Shown here: piece after piece, positions 22,970-29,677 of the stretch
Position numbering within the stretch: the stretch's first letter is position 1
Layout: the number at the start of each line of letters is the position of its first letter
Source: a bacterium
Lineage (GTDB): Bacteria > Patescibacteriota > Saccharimonadia > CAILAD01 > JADZBC01
Length of the DNA: 32,669 nucleotides
Direction of reading: 5' to 3'
Assembly: GCA_020852295.1 (NCBI GenBank)
Contig: JADZBC010000017.1
Span: 1-32,669 of the forward strand
Program-made: the position numbers and the translations under genes
Notes under the pieces: model-generated
Databases searched by the model: none
What the model saw: the letters and a program-made list of their open reading frames with translations, nothing else
Told to the model about the DNA's origin: nothing

Positions 22970-24406
22970 ATGCCAGATCTTGATCCATCACTCGATCCCG
23001 GAAATCCCGAGGCCCGTAAACCAAAGGGTGGCCTTGAAGTCGGTGCCGAGTCACTTGCAAAAAACAACCCCAACCAAGACGCGCTTTTAGCTGATGAACA
23101 GCTGGGTGTTTATGCAGTATTTGACGGCGCTGGTGGGCACGAAGGGGGAGATGTCGCTGCAAATGTTGGTCGTGACACACTCCGCGAGCAATTTCGCGCC
23201 AACCCCAATGCAGACCTCAAAAAGGTTACTCAAAAGATATCGCAAGAAATTGGTGATAATACCCGAGAAGGTGTTACTACTGCCGCTATAGTCCACACGC
23301 TAGAGTATTCACCGATAGAAGGGGTGGCAAAGGTAGAAATGACCACGGTGGGTGATAGCCGTGTTTATATTATTGGTGCGGATGGCGAGTTTCGTGGTGT
23401 CACGATTGATAATGTTTCAGCCTCCACAAGTAAAGAGGTTCGCGATTTAACATATACCCGTCAAACGAATTTATCTACTGCAACCGAATTAAAGCACCTC
23501 AGTGAGGAAGACCAGCGCGCTTACAATCGTCGCAATGTAATTGCTGAATATTTAGGCCAAGGTAAAGACCAGGATCCCGCAATCTATCAAATGGACATTC
23601 GAGAAGGTGATATTGTGCTCATTACTTCAGACGGTGTACACGATAATCTAACTGATGCTGAGATCCTCGCAATTGTACGACAAAATAACGGACTATCTGC
23701 TCAGGAAATCGCATCACGAGTCGCCAATGCCGCTCGAGATCGAGCCATAAATGATAGCCAGCACTTCCGTGCCAAACCCGATGACACCACGGCGCTCGTA
23801 CTTCGCTACTCCAAAGATATGCCGAGCAAAGTGGACAGTAGTCAGTCGCCACGCAGCGAGAGCGGCCCCAATGCTACATCGTGGCTTGCCGACCTACCAA
23901 TTGCCACTCGTCCAGAAGAACCAACGGCGCAACAACCTATCATTGATGCGGCTGATGTACCAAAGGCTAGTTCGGCCGAATGGCAGGAAGGCTATGCAAT
24001 TACGTTCAAGGACTTTACTGAGGGTAAGCTCCGCAAACAATGGCCCGAAGCACTTCGCTCCGAAACCATTCCATTTCCAGTCACCGTAGAACTCGGAGAT
24101 ACAAAACTAGAACTCAGTGCATTGACTGACGATCAAGGTAAGCTCATGGAGTATGTTCTCGCCGTGCCCGGCAAGTCGGTCGGCGACTACTTATCTGGTA
24201 AGTATATCGCGCGAATACCGGCCTCCATGAATCCCGAGAGCGAGGGGATAGTATTTGGGCGCGGCCAAGCTTCGAGTACAGAGCTAGGTCTTGATGATGA
24301 TCCGCACGTCTCTCGTAGTCATTTAAAAATCAAAACCTACGGCGGTATTATCGAATTCACCGATTTGAGCGCAAACGGAACTGAAATTCGGAAAAATCGA
24401 GATTAG
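22970..24406 (+). CDS. PP2C-type phosphatase fused to an FHA domain
   Basis: A 478-aa soluble protein. Residues about 20-285 are a PP2C/PPM serine-threonine phosphatase: NQDALL (35-40, metal ligand D37), VFDGAGGHEGGD (50-61, D52), ITSDGVHDNL (D221) and KPDDTT (D271/D272). This gives the expected metal-binding aspartates. A linker and a beta-rich stretch (about 290-415) follow. The C-terminal ~60 residues are an FHA domain, which reads phosphothreonine: FGRGQ near 428 and SRSHLKI near 448-454, then NGTEI. Fusion of a phosphatase and a phosphothreonine reader implies signalling by Thr phosphorylation, but no kinase is in the window. It has its own leaderless promoter, yet its place right after the MoxR-VWA genes suggests a common process. 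Confidence 0.93.
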   Translation: MPDLDPSLDPGNPEARKPKGGLEVGAESLAKNNPNQDALLADEQLGVYAVFDGAGGHEGGDVAANVGRDTLREQFRANPNADLKKVTQKISQEIGDNTREGVTTAAIVHTLEYSPIEGVAKVEMTTVGDSRVYIIGADGEFRGVTIDNVSASTSKEVRDLTYTRQTNLSTATELKHLSEEDQRAYNRRNVIAEYLGQGKDQDPAIYQMDIREGDIVLITSDGVHDNLTDAEILAIVRQNNGLSAQEIASRVANAARDRAINDSQHFRAKPDDTTALVLRYSKDMPSKVDSSQSPRSESGPNATSWLADLPIATRPEEPTAQQPIIDAADVPKASSAEWQEGYAITFKDFTEGKLRKQWPEALRSETIPFPVTVELGDTKLELSALTDDQGKLMEYVLAVPGKSVGDYLSGKYIARIPASMNPESEGIVFGRGQASSTELGLDDDPHVSRSHLKIKTYGGIIEFTDLSANGTEIRKNRD

Positions 24407-24426
24407 CTTAGTAATAATTTGAGTGG

Positions 24427-24450
24427 GCGGGGTGCTGTGACGCACCCCGC
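24427..24450. terminator. Perfect 9-bp hairpin between convergent genes
   Basis: GCGGGGTGC (24427-24435) and GCACCCCGC (24442-24450) around a 6-base loop, between the stop codons of the PP2C-FHA gene and the minus-strand ABC gene. T-tracts are weak on both sides, so it may act in both directions. Confidence 0.7.
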
Positions 24451-24474
24451 TGGGCACCCTCCTTTCTATGTCAG

Positions 24475-26259
24475 TCAGTCAAGATGTGTTCCCATCTCGC
24501 GGGCGACCATGGTGGCGTAGCGACCGCCGAGCGCCATGAGCTCCTCGTGGGAGCCTTGCTCGACAATCTCACCGTCCTCCATGTAGCACACCGTGTCAGC
24601 CGATCGAACCGTGCTGAGGCGATGCGCGATGATGATGTTGGTGGAGCTACGGGAGCGAATCCGCTCATCCACCGTCTGCTGCACCAGGTGCTGTGACTCG
24701 GCATCGAGCGCACTCGTTGCTTCGTCCAGGATCAACACGCGGGGGTTACGCAGCAGCGCTCGCGCAATGGCAATACGCTGCTTTTGACCACCGGAAAGTC
24801 GCACGCCATTCTCACCAACCGACGTTTGATAGCCGGCCGGAAGCTTGGCGATGAACTCATCGGCGTGCGCCAGAATGGCGGCGGATTGGACATCGCCCTC
24901 ACTGCTCGACATGTCACCCATGCGGATGTTGTCCGCGATCGTGCCGTCCAGAAGCTGGACGTCCTGGCTGACCATGACCACCACGCGCGAACGCAGGTAG
25001 TCGTAGTCGTAGTCACGCAGGTCCACATCATCGAAGTAGGCCGCGCCAATGGTCGGGTCGAACTCACGACACAGCAATGAAGCGAGCGTCGTCTTGCCGG
25101 ATCCCGATGGGCCCACCAGCGCTACCGTTGCTCCAGGCTCGATCCGAAGATTGAGACCGCGGAGCGTATGGTCGCCGTTGTCGGAATAGCAGAAGCTGAC
25201 ATCGTCCAGCCTCACGCCACCACGCAAGTCACTTGGCACAGTCGGCTGAGCCGGCTGCGTGATCTGCGGTTGGGCGCGAAACAGGTCGATATAGACCTCC
25301 AGGGCGGAGATGCCCTCACTGATGCGGCGCTGCACATTCCGGAACTGATAGAGGTTCACGAAGACCCTCTGCAGCCACGTACTGAGCAGCACCACGGTGC
25401 CGACATCGCCGGTTTGCCCATACTGCTTGGCAAGCAGCAGGTACATGACCGGAAAGGCCAGCATCAGCGTGTATTCCGCCCGACGCTGGTAGTGCCGCCA
25501 CTGACGGTTGCGCGGGATATCCACTTGGTAGTGGTTCTCCAGCTTATCCCGGAAACGGCTCGCGAAAATCGCCTCCACCCCAAACTGCTTGAGCATGCGG
25601 GCCCGCGTGGACAATTCGGTGCCACGCGAGTGCATGTCAGTCCAGTCGTGGTGGAAGGAGTCATCGAGCTGCTTGATATGACGGCGGTAGTTGTAGCCCA
25701 TGACCACGCTGTAGCCGAGCACCGCCACCGATGCCAAACCGGCGAACAGCGGACTGATGAACAGCAAGACCACGATGGTCAGAACCACGCGTACAACCAG
25801 CGGAAGCCCTTCGTAGAGCAGGGCACTGACGAGGTTGTCGATGCGTTGGACGTTCTTGCCAATCATCGACTCCTTTTCGTTGGTGCCATGCTGGACATGC
25901 CAGGCCACATCCATACTGAGTTGCTTGGTATGACCAAAGCCAAACAGTAGGGTGTAGTCCTGCCAGTCCACCCAGTGACGGGTCAGATGCATGTAGTTGG
26001 TGACGACGCGAACGACGATGTCCACGACGATCATACTGCCAACCACGAGCGCGAGGTAGCCAAAACTCCGCTTCTGGGCGACCCCATCAACGAAGTACTT
26101 GATGGGGTAGAGCTGGATGATCTCCAGCAGTTCGGTCACGATCAGTAGGGCAAACGCTGTTCGGGCAGTTCGCTTGAGGCGAGTCACCGGAGCATGTGCC
26201 TCCGGATAGCGACCGATGAGCCCAATGAGCTCAAAGAGTTTACGGACAACACCCAGCAT
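24475..26259 (-). CDS. GC-rich ABC exporter (membrane plus ATPase fused)
   Basis: A 594-aa half-transporter of the ABC exporter (ABCB-like) type, likely a homodimer. Residues about 28-310 hold the membrane domain; the ATPase follows. Walker A is GPSGSGKTT at 383-391; the signature is LSGGQKQR, Walker B VLILDEATSALD and the H-loop IIAHRLSTV. ATG at 26259 is supported on the minus strand by AAAGGAG (26272-26266) 6 bases upstream. Codons are strongly GC-biased compared with the second exporter (29678-31480). The gene has the best promoter in the window, an unusually long structured leader and its own terminator hairpin. Possible substrates are peptides, lipids or drugs; sequence does not say. 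Confidence 0.93.
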   Translation of the reverse strand: MLGVVRKLFELIGLIGRYPEAHAPVTRLKRTARTAFALLIVTELLEIIQLYPIKYFVDGVAQKRSFGYLALVVGSMIVVDIVVRVVTNYMHLTRHWVDWQDYTLLFGFGHTKQLSMDVAWHVQHGTNEKESMIGKNVQRIDNLVSALLYEGLPLVVRVVLTIVVLLFISPLFAGLASVAVLGYSVVMGYNYRRHIKQLDDSFHHDWTDMHSRGTELSTRARMLKQFGVEAIFASRFRDKLENHYQVDIPRNRQWRHYQRRAEYTLMLAFPVMYLLLAKQYGQTGDVGTVVLLSTWLQRVFVNLYQFRNVQRRISEGISALEVYIDLFRAQPQITQPAQPTVPSDLRGGVRLDDVSFCYSDNGDHTLRGLNLRIEPGATVALVGPSGSGKTTLASLLCREFDPTIGAAYFDDVDLRDYDYDYLRSRVVVMVSQDVQLLDGTIADNIRMGDMSSSEGDVQSAAILAHADEFIAKLPAGYQTSVGENGVRLSGGQKQRIAIARALLRNPRVLILDEATSALDAESQHLVQQTVDERIRSRSSTNIIIAHRLSTVRSADTVCYMEDGEIVEQGSHEELMALGGRYATMVAREMGTHLD

Positions 26260-26316
26260 GGGGTGCTCCTTTCAGTCGGGGAACGGAACGGGAACTATGG
26301 TTGCTGACTTGTTAAA

Positions 26317-26392
26317 GAACACGCGCTATCACTGATAGCTAGTTGCTCAGACTGATCTCTGAGCGGCGTGTTCATTAAGAAGCGAGCAACTA
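26317..26392 (-). promoter_or_regulatory. Structured leader of the ABC exporter: three-way junction with competing pairing
   Basis: Read on the minus strand. Outer stem GAACACGC (26373-26366) pairs with GCGTGTTC (26324-26317). Inside it, hairpin one is GCTCAGA (26364-26358) with TCTGAGC (26351-26345), loop 6. After a 5-base linker, hairpin two is the palindrome GCTATCA (26339-26333) with TGATAGC (26331-26325). Upstream, TAGTTGCTC (26392-26384) is perfectly complementary to GAGCAACTA (26348-26340), which is the 3' arm of hairpin one plus the linker. CTCTGAG (26399-26393) is complementary to its 5' arm (26363-26357). The two folds exclude each other. The junction ends about 57 bases before the ATG. 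Riboswitch or attenuator behaviour is inferred, not shown. Confidence 0.65.
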
Positions 26393-26475
26393 CTCAGAGC
26401 AGCACCGTTGATGCGGCCGGAGCCACACCTGAGCCGAGACGGCTGAATGGTGTTACTTTTGACATAGTGGTCGCT

Positions 26476-26504
26476 ATTATAAGCATAAGCGCTCGACTTG
26501 TCAA
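26476..26504 (-). promoter_or_regulatory. Perfect consensus promoter of the ABC exporter
   Basis: On the minus strand TTGACA (26504-26499), a 17-base spacer and TATAAT (26481-26476): both boxes perfect. The predicted start near 26469 gives a leader of about 210 bases. It is divergent from the helicase promoter. The gene-free stretch 26260-26563 holds these promoters and the structured leader and nothing else I can see. Confidence 0.88.
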
Positions 26505-26547
26505 GACTTTCTGTGGCTATTTCTTGTGTCGAGCCAATAAGTCCATT

Positions 26548-26556
26548 TGCTATAAT
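26548..26556 (+). promoter_or_regulatory. Extended -10 promoter, leaderless, helicase
   Basis: TGC plus TATAAT (26551-26556), a perfect extended -10, then 7 bases to the ATG at 26564. The predicted first base is at the start codon. Confidence 0.7.
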
Positions 26557-26563
26557 GAGTGTA

Positions 26564-28087
26564 ATGAATCAAGCTTTGGCCCTAGAAATCATGCTTTCGG
26601 GTGAGAGCGTGCTTTTGACCGGTGCAGCTGGCTCTGGAAAAACACACTTACTCAATCGCTTCATCCAAATTGCGCGCAGCGAGGGGAGATTGGTGGCTGT
26701 CACCGCTACGACCGGGCTCGCGGCCACCCATCTCAATGGCAACACGATTCACTCTTGGAGCGGTATCGGTATTCATAATGAGCTGCCATATCGACATGCC
26801 GAAAATTTGCCGCAATCCCGGCGCGACACAATCGAATCAACCGACGTCTTAGTCATCGACGAGATATCAATGCTCCATGATTTTCGGCTCGACATTGTCG
26901 ATCAGCTGCTGCGCAGTGTGCGCAATAGCGATGAACCATTTGGCGGCCTGCAAGTCATCATGTGCGGTGATTTTTTTCAGCTGCCGCCGATCAACCGCCC
27001 AGGCGAAAGAGAGGGCGGCTTTGTGGTGCATTCGCAGGTCTGGCAGCAACTCAATCCGGTGATTTGCTACCTCGATGAGCAGCACCGCCAAGATGATGGT
27101 GATTTTCTTGATATTTTAGAGGCAATCCGCTCAGGCAACGTTCGTCGTGGCCACGTGGAGCGCCTGCTCGAACAGCGCGATGCTGAACTTGGCTACGGAC
27201 AAGACTATACTCAGCTTCATACCACCAATGCCGATGTGGATGCTCAAAATAATACAAAATTGCAAAGTCTCGATTCCGAATCACGTATTTACTCAATGTC
27301 CACGACTGGTAAAGAAAACTATGTTGATTCGCTTAAGCGTTCATGCCTTGCCCAAGAAGAGCTCGAGCTCCGCAAGGGCGCTTTGGTTATGTGTATTCGC
27401 AACAGTCAAGATAAAAAATTTGTTAACGGTTCAATTGGAACCGTCATAGGCTTTGAAGCTACCACCAATTATCCAATGGTAGAGCTCAGATCGGGCCGAA
27501 AGATCGTTATCGAACCAGCCACTTGGGAGCTGATGGATGGCGACAAAAAACGCGCTTCCTTGACCCAGATTCCGCTCCGCCTGGCCTGGGCGATCACCGT
27601 CCATAAGAGCCAGGGCATGACGCTTGATGCGGCAAGGATTGACCTGCGTCGAGCGTTTGTTGAAGGGATGGGTTATGTGGCTTTGTCACGTGTACGAAAC
27701 CTAAGTGCGCTATCGTTAACCGGCATCAACGCAATGGCGCTAAAAGTTAGTTCTGACGCGCTCGAGATTGATGCTAGTCTCCGTGCCAAATCAAACCAGG
27801 ATCGCCTTCGTTTTTCCCATCTGCAAGAAAAAGCTCAGAGTCGGGCCGACAAACCAGCACCAACTCAGCAGCCAAAAAAATCATGGGCCGATCGTGTGGC
27901 CATCATGCGACAGACGCACCCCAAGGCATTTACACCCTGGAAACCGTCAGACGACGAAAAACTCCTCAAGCTTTTTAATAGTGGTGCTGGGATGAGCGAG
28001 ATTACTTCGGCGCTACAACGCCAACCTGGCAGTATTAAAGCTCGTCTCAAAAAGAGCTTTGGTTATAATGTCGAAATACCAACCTAG
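26564..28087 (+). CDS. Pif1/RecD-like helicase with C-terminal Myb-like domain
   Basis: A 507-aa SF1B helicase, 5'-to-3' by family. Walker A is GAAGSGKT at residues 20-27, Walker B VIDEIS with D99/E100, then CGDFFQLPPI (motif III), and the C-terminal block ITVHKSQGMTLDAARID (motif V-VI region) followed by YVALSRVRNL. The last ~55 residues (about 452-507, TPWKPSDDEKLLKLF then EITSALQRQPGSIKARL) resemble a SANT/Myb-like helix-turn-helix, probably DNA binding. ATG 26564 is chosen because it lies 7 bases past a perfect -10. Earlier in-frame starts would precede the predicted transcript start. Likely role: replication-fork or recombination DNA unwinding. Confidence 0.92.
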   Translation: MNQALALEIMLSGESVLLTGAAGSGKTHLLNRFIQIARSEGRLVAVTATTGLAATHLNGNTIHSWSGIGIHNELPYRHAENLPQSRRDTIESTDVLVIDEISMLHDFRLDIVDQLLRSVRNSDEPFGGLQVIMCGDFFQLPPINRPGEREGGFVVHSQVWQQLNPVICYLDEQHRQDDGDFLDILEAIRSGNVRRGHVERLLEQRDAELGYGQDYTQLHTTNADVDAQNNTKLQSLDSESRIYSMSTTGKENYVDSLKRSCLAQEELELRKGALVMCIRNSQDKKFVNGSIGTVIGFEATTNYPMVELRSGRKIVIEPATWELMDGDKKRASLTQIPLRLAWAITVHKSQGMTLDAARIDLRRAFVEGMGYVALSRVRNLSALSLTGINAMALKVSSDALEIDASLRAKSNQDRLRFSHLQEKAQSRADKPAPTQQPKKSWADRVAIMRQTHPKAFTPWKPSDDEKLLKLFNSGAGMSEITSALQRQPGSIKARLKKSFGYNVEIPT

Positions 28088-28112
28088 CATTTACTTAATT
28101 CGTAACTTATGT

Positions 28113-28142
28113 TATAGTATATTTTCCATGTAGCCTATACTA
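28113..28142 (+). promoter_or_regulatory. Promoter and dyad of the GC-rich 80-aa gene
   Basis: TGT then TATAGT (28113-28118) as extended -10; TTACTT at 28091-28096 is a 16-base-spaced -35 candidate. TAGTATA (28115-28121) and TATACTA (28136-28142) form a 7-bp inverted repeat 14 bases apart that spans the predicted start site near 28125. The repeat shares the AGTAT/ATACT core with the dyad at 13831-13857. Confidence 0.55.
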
Positions 28143-28156
28143 AGGGGGTGCAAAAC

Positions 28157-28399
28157 ATGGAAACCACGCTGGCAGAGTACCAGTTCATGGTGGTCTGGCC
28201 CGATGGCCAGGCAACAACACTGACAGACGACGAGCGCAAGCTGCTCGGCGTCGCCGCCACCTACACCGATTCGGACGATGTCTGGAACGAGGCGGTCATC
28301 GGACCGGTTGCGCGCTACGCAACGCAGATCTTCCGGGTCGACGGCCGCAAGATCGTCATGGTCCGCTCTGACAAGGGCGAGATCGCTTCCTGGCCGTGA
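28157..28399 (+). CDS. Unknown 80-aa GC-rich protein
   Basis: I do not recognise this protein. It is soluble and acidic, with a beta-rich start (YQFMVVWPDGQATTL) and end (IFRVDGRKIVMVRSDKGEI) around a helical middle. That suggests a compact single-domain fold. AAGGGGGTG (28143-28150) precedes ATG 28157 by 6 bases; a GTG at 28148 lies inside the SD. Codons are GC-biased (ATC, GTC, GAC, CTG) and the gene stands alone with a promoter and terminator of its own. Confidence 0.7.
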   Translation: METTLAEYQFMVVWPDGQATTLTDDERKLLGVAATYTDSDDVWNEAVIGPVARYATQIFRVDGRKIVMVRSDKGEIASWP

Positions 28400-28448
28400 G
28401 GTGGAACCGCAGGGCGGGCGAGGCAGTCGATGGAGCTGCTAGCCCACG

Positions 28449-28483
28449 GCGGTCCGGGATATCCCTGGGCCGCTTCTTCTTTT
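28449..28483 (+). terminator. Intrinsic terminator after the 80-aa gene
   Basis: GCGGTCC (28449-28455) pairs with GGGCCGC (28467-28473; one T-G pair), with the GGGATATCCC palindrome as a second stem inside it and one bulged T. TTCTTCTTTT follows. It abuts the -10 box of the next gene. Confidence 0.8.
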
Positions 28484-28487
28484 GCGT

Positions 28488-28493
28488 TATACT
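28488..28493 (+). promoter_or_regulatory. -10 box for leaderless transcript
   Basis: TATACT with exactly 6 bases before the ATG at 28500. The -35 region falls inside the upstream terminator stem and is poor. Confidence 0.55.
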
Positions 28494-28499
28494 ATATGT

Positions 28500-29180
28500 A
28501 TGTACTACAACTACAAAACATATCCATCCACAAACTCCAAATCGGTAATCTTCTTCGCTGCGCCGTTTGGTATCAAAATCAAGCAGCTCAATTGGGCGAT
28601 CAAATCACTCCAGAAAGAAGGCTACACGGTTGTGGCCTATGACGCCGATGATAAGATTCTTACCCTCGGAAAGCCAGAACTTCTTGAGGAAACTGTACGA
28701 AATATTGCGGTAGACATCAAGGACCAGATTGATGCCTATAAATCGGGCGGCTACACTGATTTTGGTTTCTTCGGTAGTAGCTTGGGGGCTTTTCTGATGT
28801 ACTACTGTGTTGCCACCATACCTGAGCTCAAATGGGGGGTACTCAATACCGGCGGCGATGCAGCTGAGGCCGTCTGGCGTCACCCCGAACTACGCAAACT
28901 ACATCAAAAGCTCGGAACAGATCCAGATTTCATTGCTCGAGCGTGGCGTAAGCTGCAGTATCCGCGCTTTAAAAATATGCGCGGCAAACGCATCTTATTT
29001 GTCTCGAGCAACTTCGACTTTGTTTTGCCGCGCAGCGAGATCGATCCATTCTTAGAACCAATGCGGCAGGCCGGAGCCAAGGTTGAAGTTATGGAGGTCA
29101 ATATCTGGGGGCACAACCTGACAGTACTTTTCGGCCTTATTCAGGCAAAAAAGTTAATCAAAGAAGTACATCAGGTTTGA
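28500..29180 (+). CDS. Alpha/beta-hydrolase-like protein
   Basis: A 226-aa cytoplasmic protein with the core of an alpha/beta hydrolase: first strand SVIFFAAPFG (15-24), nucleophile elbow GSSLG with S94, acid D173 (SSNFDFVLP) and H205 (WGHNL) in the right order and spacing. The catalytic triad is therefore plausible. The substrate is not evident; esterase, lipase or thioesterase activity is possible. ATG 28500 lies 6 bases past a TATACT box, hence leaderless. A second gene starts one base after its stop codon. Confidence 0.82.
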   Translation: MYYNYKTYPSTNSKSVIFFAAPFGIKIKQLNWAIKSLQKEGYTVVAYDADDKILTLGKPELLEETVRNIAVDIKDQIDAYKSGGYTDFGFFGSSLGAFLMYYCVATIPELKWGVLNTGGDAAEAVWRHPELRKLHQKLGTDPDFIARAWRKLQYPRFKNMRGKRILFVSSNFDFVLPRSEIDPFLEPMRQAGAKVEVMEVNIWGHNLTVLFGLIQAKKLIKEVHQV

Positions 29181-29181
29181 T

Positions 29182-29652
29182 ATGGCAGTCTGGAAGCAGC
29201 CTCACATCAGCAAAACCTATGAAGCAATCGGTGGCGTCGGTGACGACCGTATAGAAGTGAAAGGCAATACTGCAAAAGTCTATTCCTCTAGCCGTGGTAA
29301 GTATTATGAGGTTAAATGGGACCCAGCCACCCAAACGATTAGCTCAAATGACAACTCATCATACTGGGTAGGAGAGTTGGGCTATCCGTCAATTATGCTG
29401 CTTATCAAGCTCGGCGTAATCGATTGCGATGAGAGTCTCTTTGAAATTCTGCGCGGCTTTGCCTGGAAAGACATCAACCAGAAATACAAAAATAAATTTG
29501 ATAAGACGGTGAAGGAGGTCCGAGACGTACTCGAACAGCGCGGCGTCGATATGGCTGATTTTGATACCAAACTCAATCACGTCGTTGATCAGGTGAACAC
29601 TCTAAAACTCAACAAGCCAACCACAAAAAAACGCCCACCAGCCGGCTACTAG
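29182..29652 (+). CDS. Unknown 156-aa soluble protein
   Basis: I do not recognise this protein. The N-terminal part (about 1-70) is beta-rich (DDRIEVKGNTAKVYSSS, then KYYEVKWDPATQTIS). The rest is helical, with ELGYPSIMLLIKLGVIDCDESLFEILRGFAWKDIN in the centre and a basic, Pro-rich tail. No membrane segment or signal peptide. It begins 1 base after the hydrolase stop codon, so the two form an operon and probably work together. Confidence 0.8.
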   Translation: MAVWKQPHISKTYEAIGGVGDDRIEVKGNTAKVYSSSRGKYYEVKWDPATQTISSNDNSSYWVGELGYPSIMLLIKLGVIDCDESLFEILRGFAWKDINQKYKNKFDKTVKEVRDVLEQRGVDMADFDTKLNHVVDQVNTLKLNKPTTKKRPPAGY

Positions 29653-29662
29653 ACCATTTTTT

Positions 29663-29671
29663 TGCTATCAT
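29663..29671 (+). promoter_or_regulatory. Extended -10 promoter, leaderless
   Basis: TGC then TATCAT (29666-29671) and 6 bases to the ATG at 29678. Confidence 0.6.
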
Positions 29672-29677
29672 ACTTGT

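Noticed and set aside
25168-25950. 260-residue open frame on the plus strand
   Set aside because: It is antisense to the ABC exporter gene on the minus strand. GC-rich codons leave few stop codons in the opposite frame. The translation has no recognisable domain, and the ABC motifs on the other strand are unambiguous.
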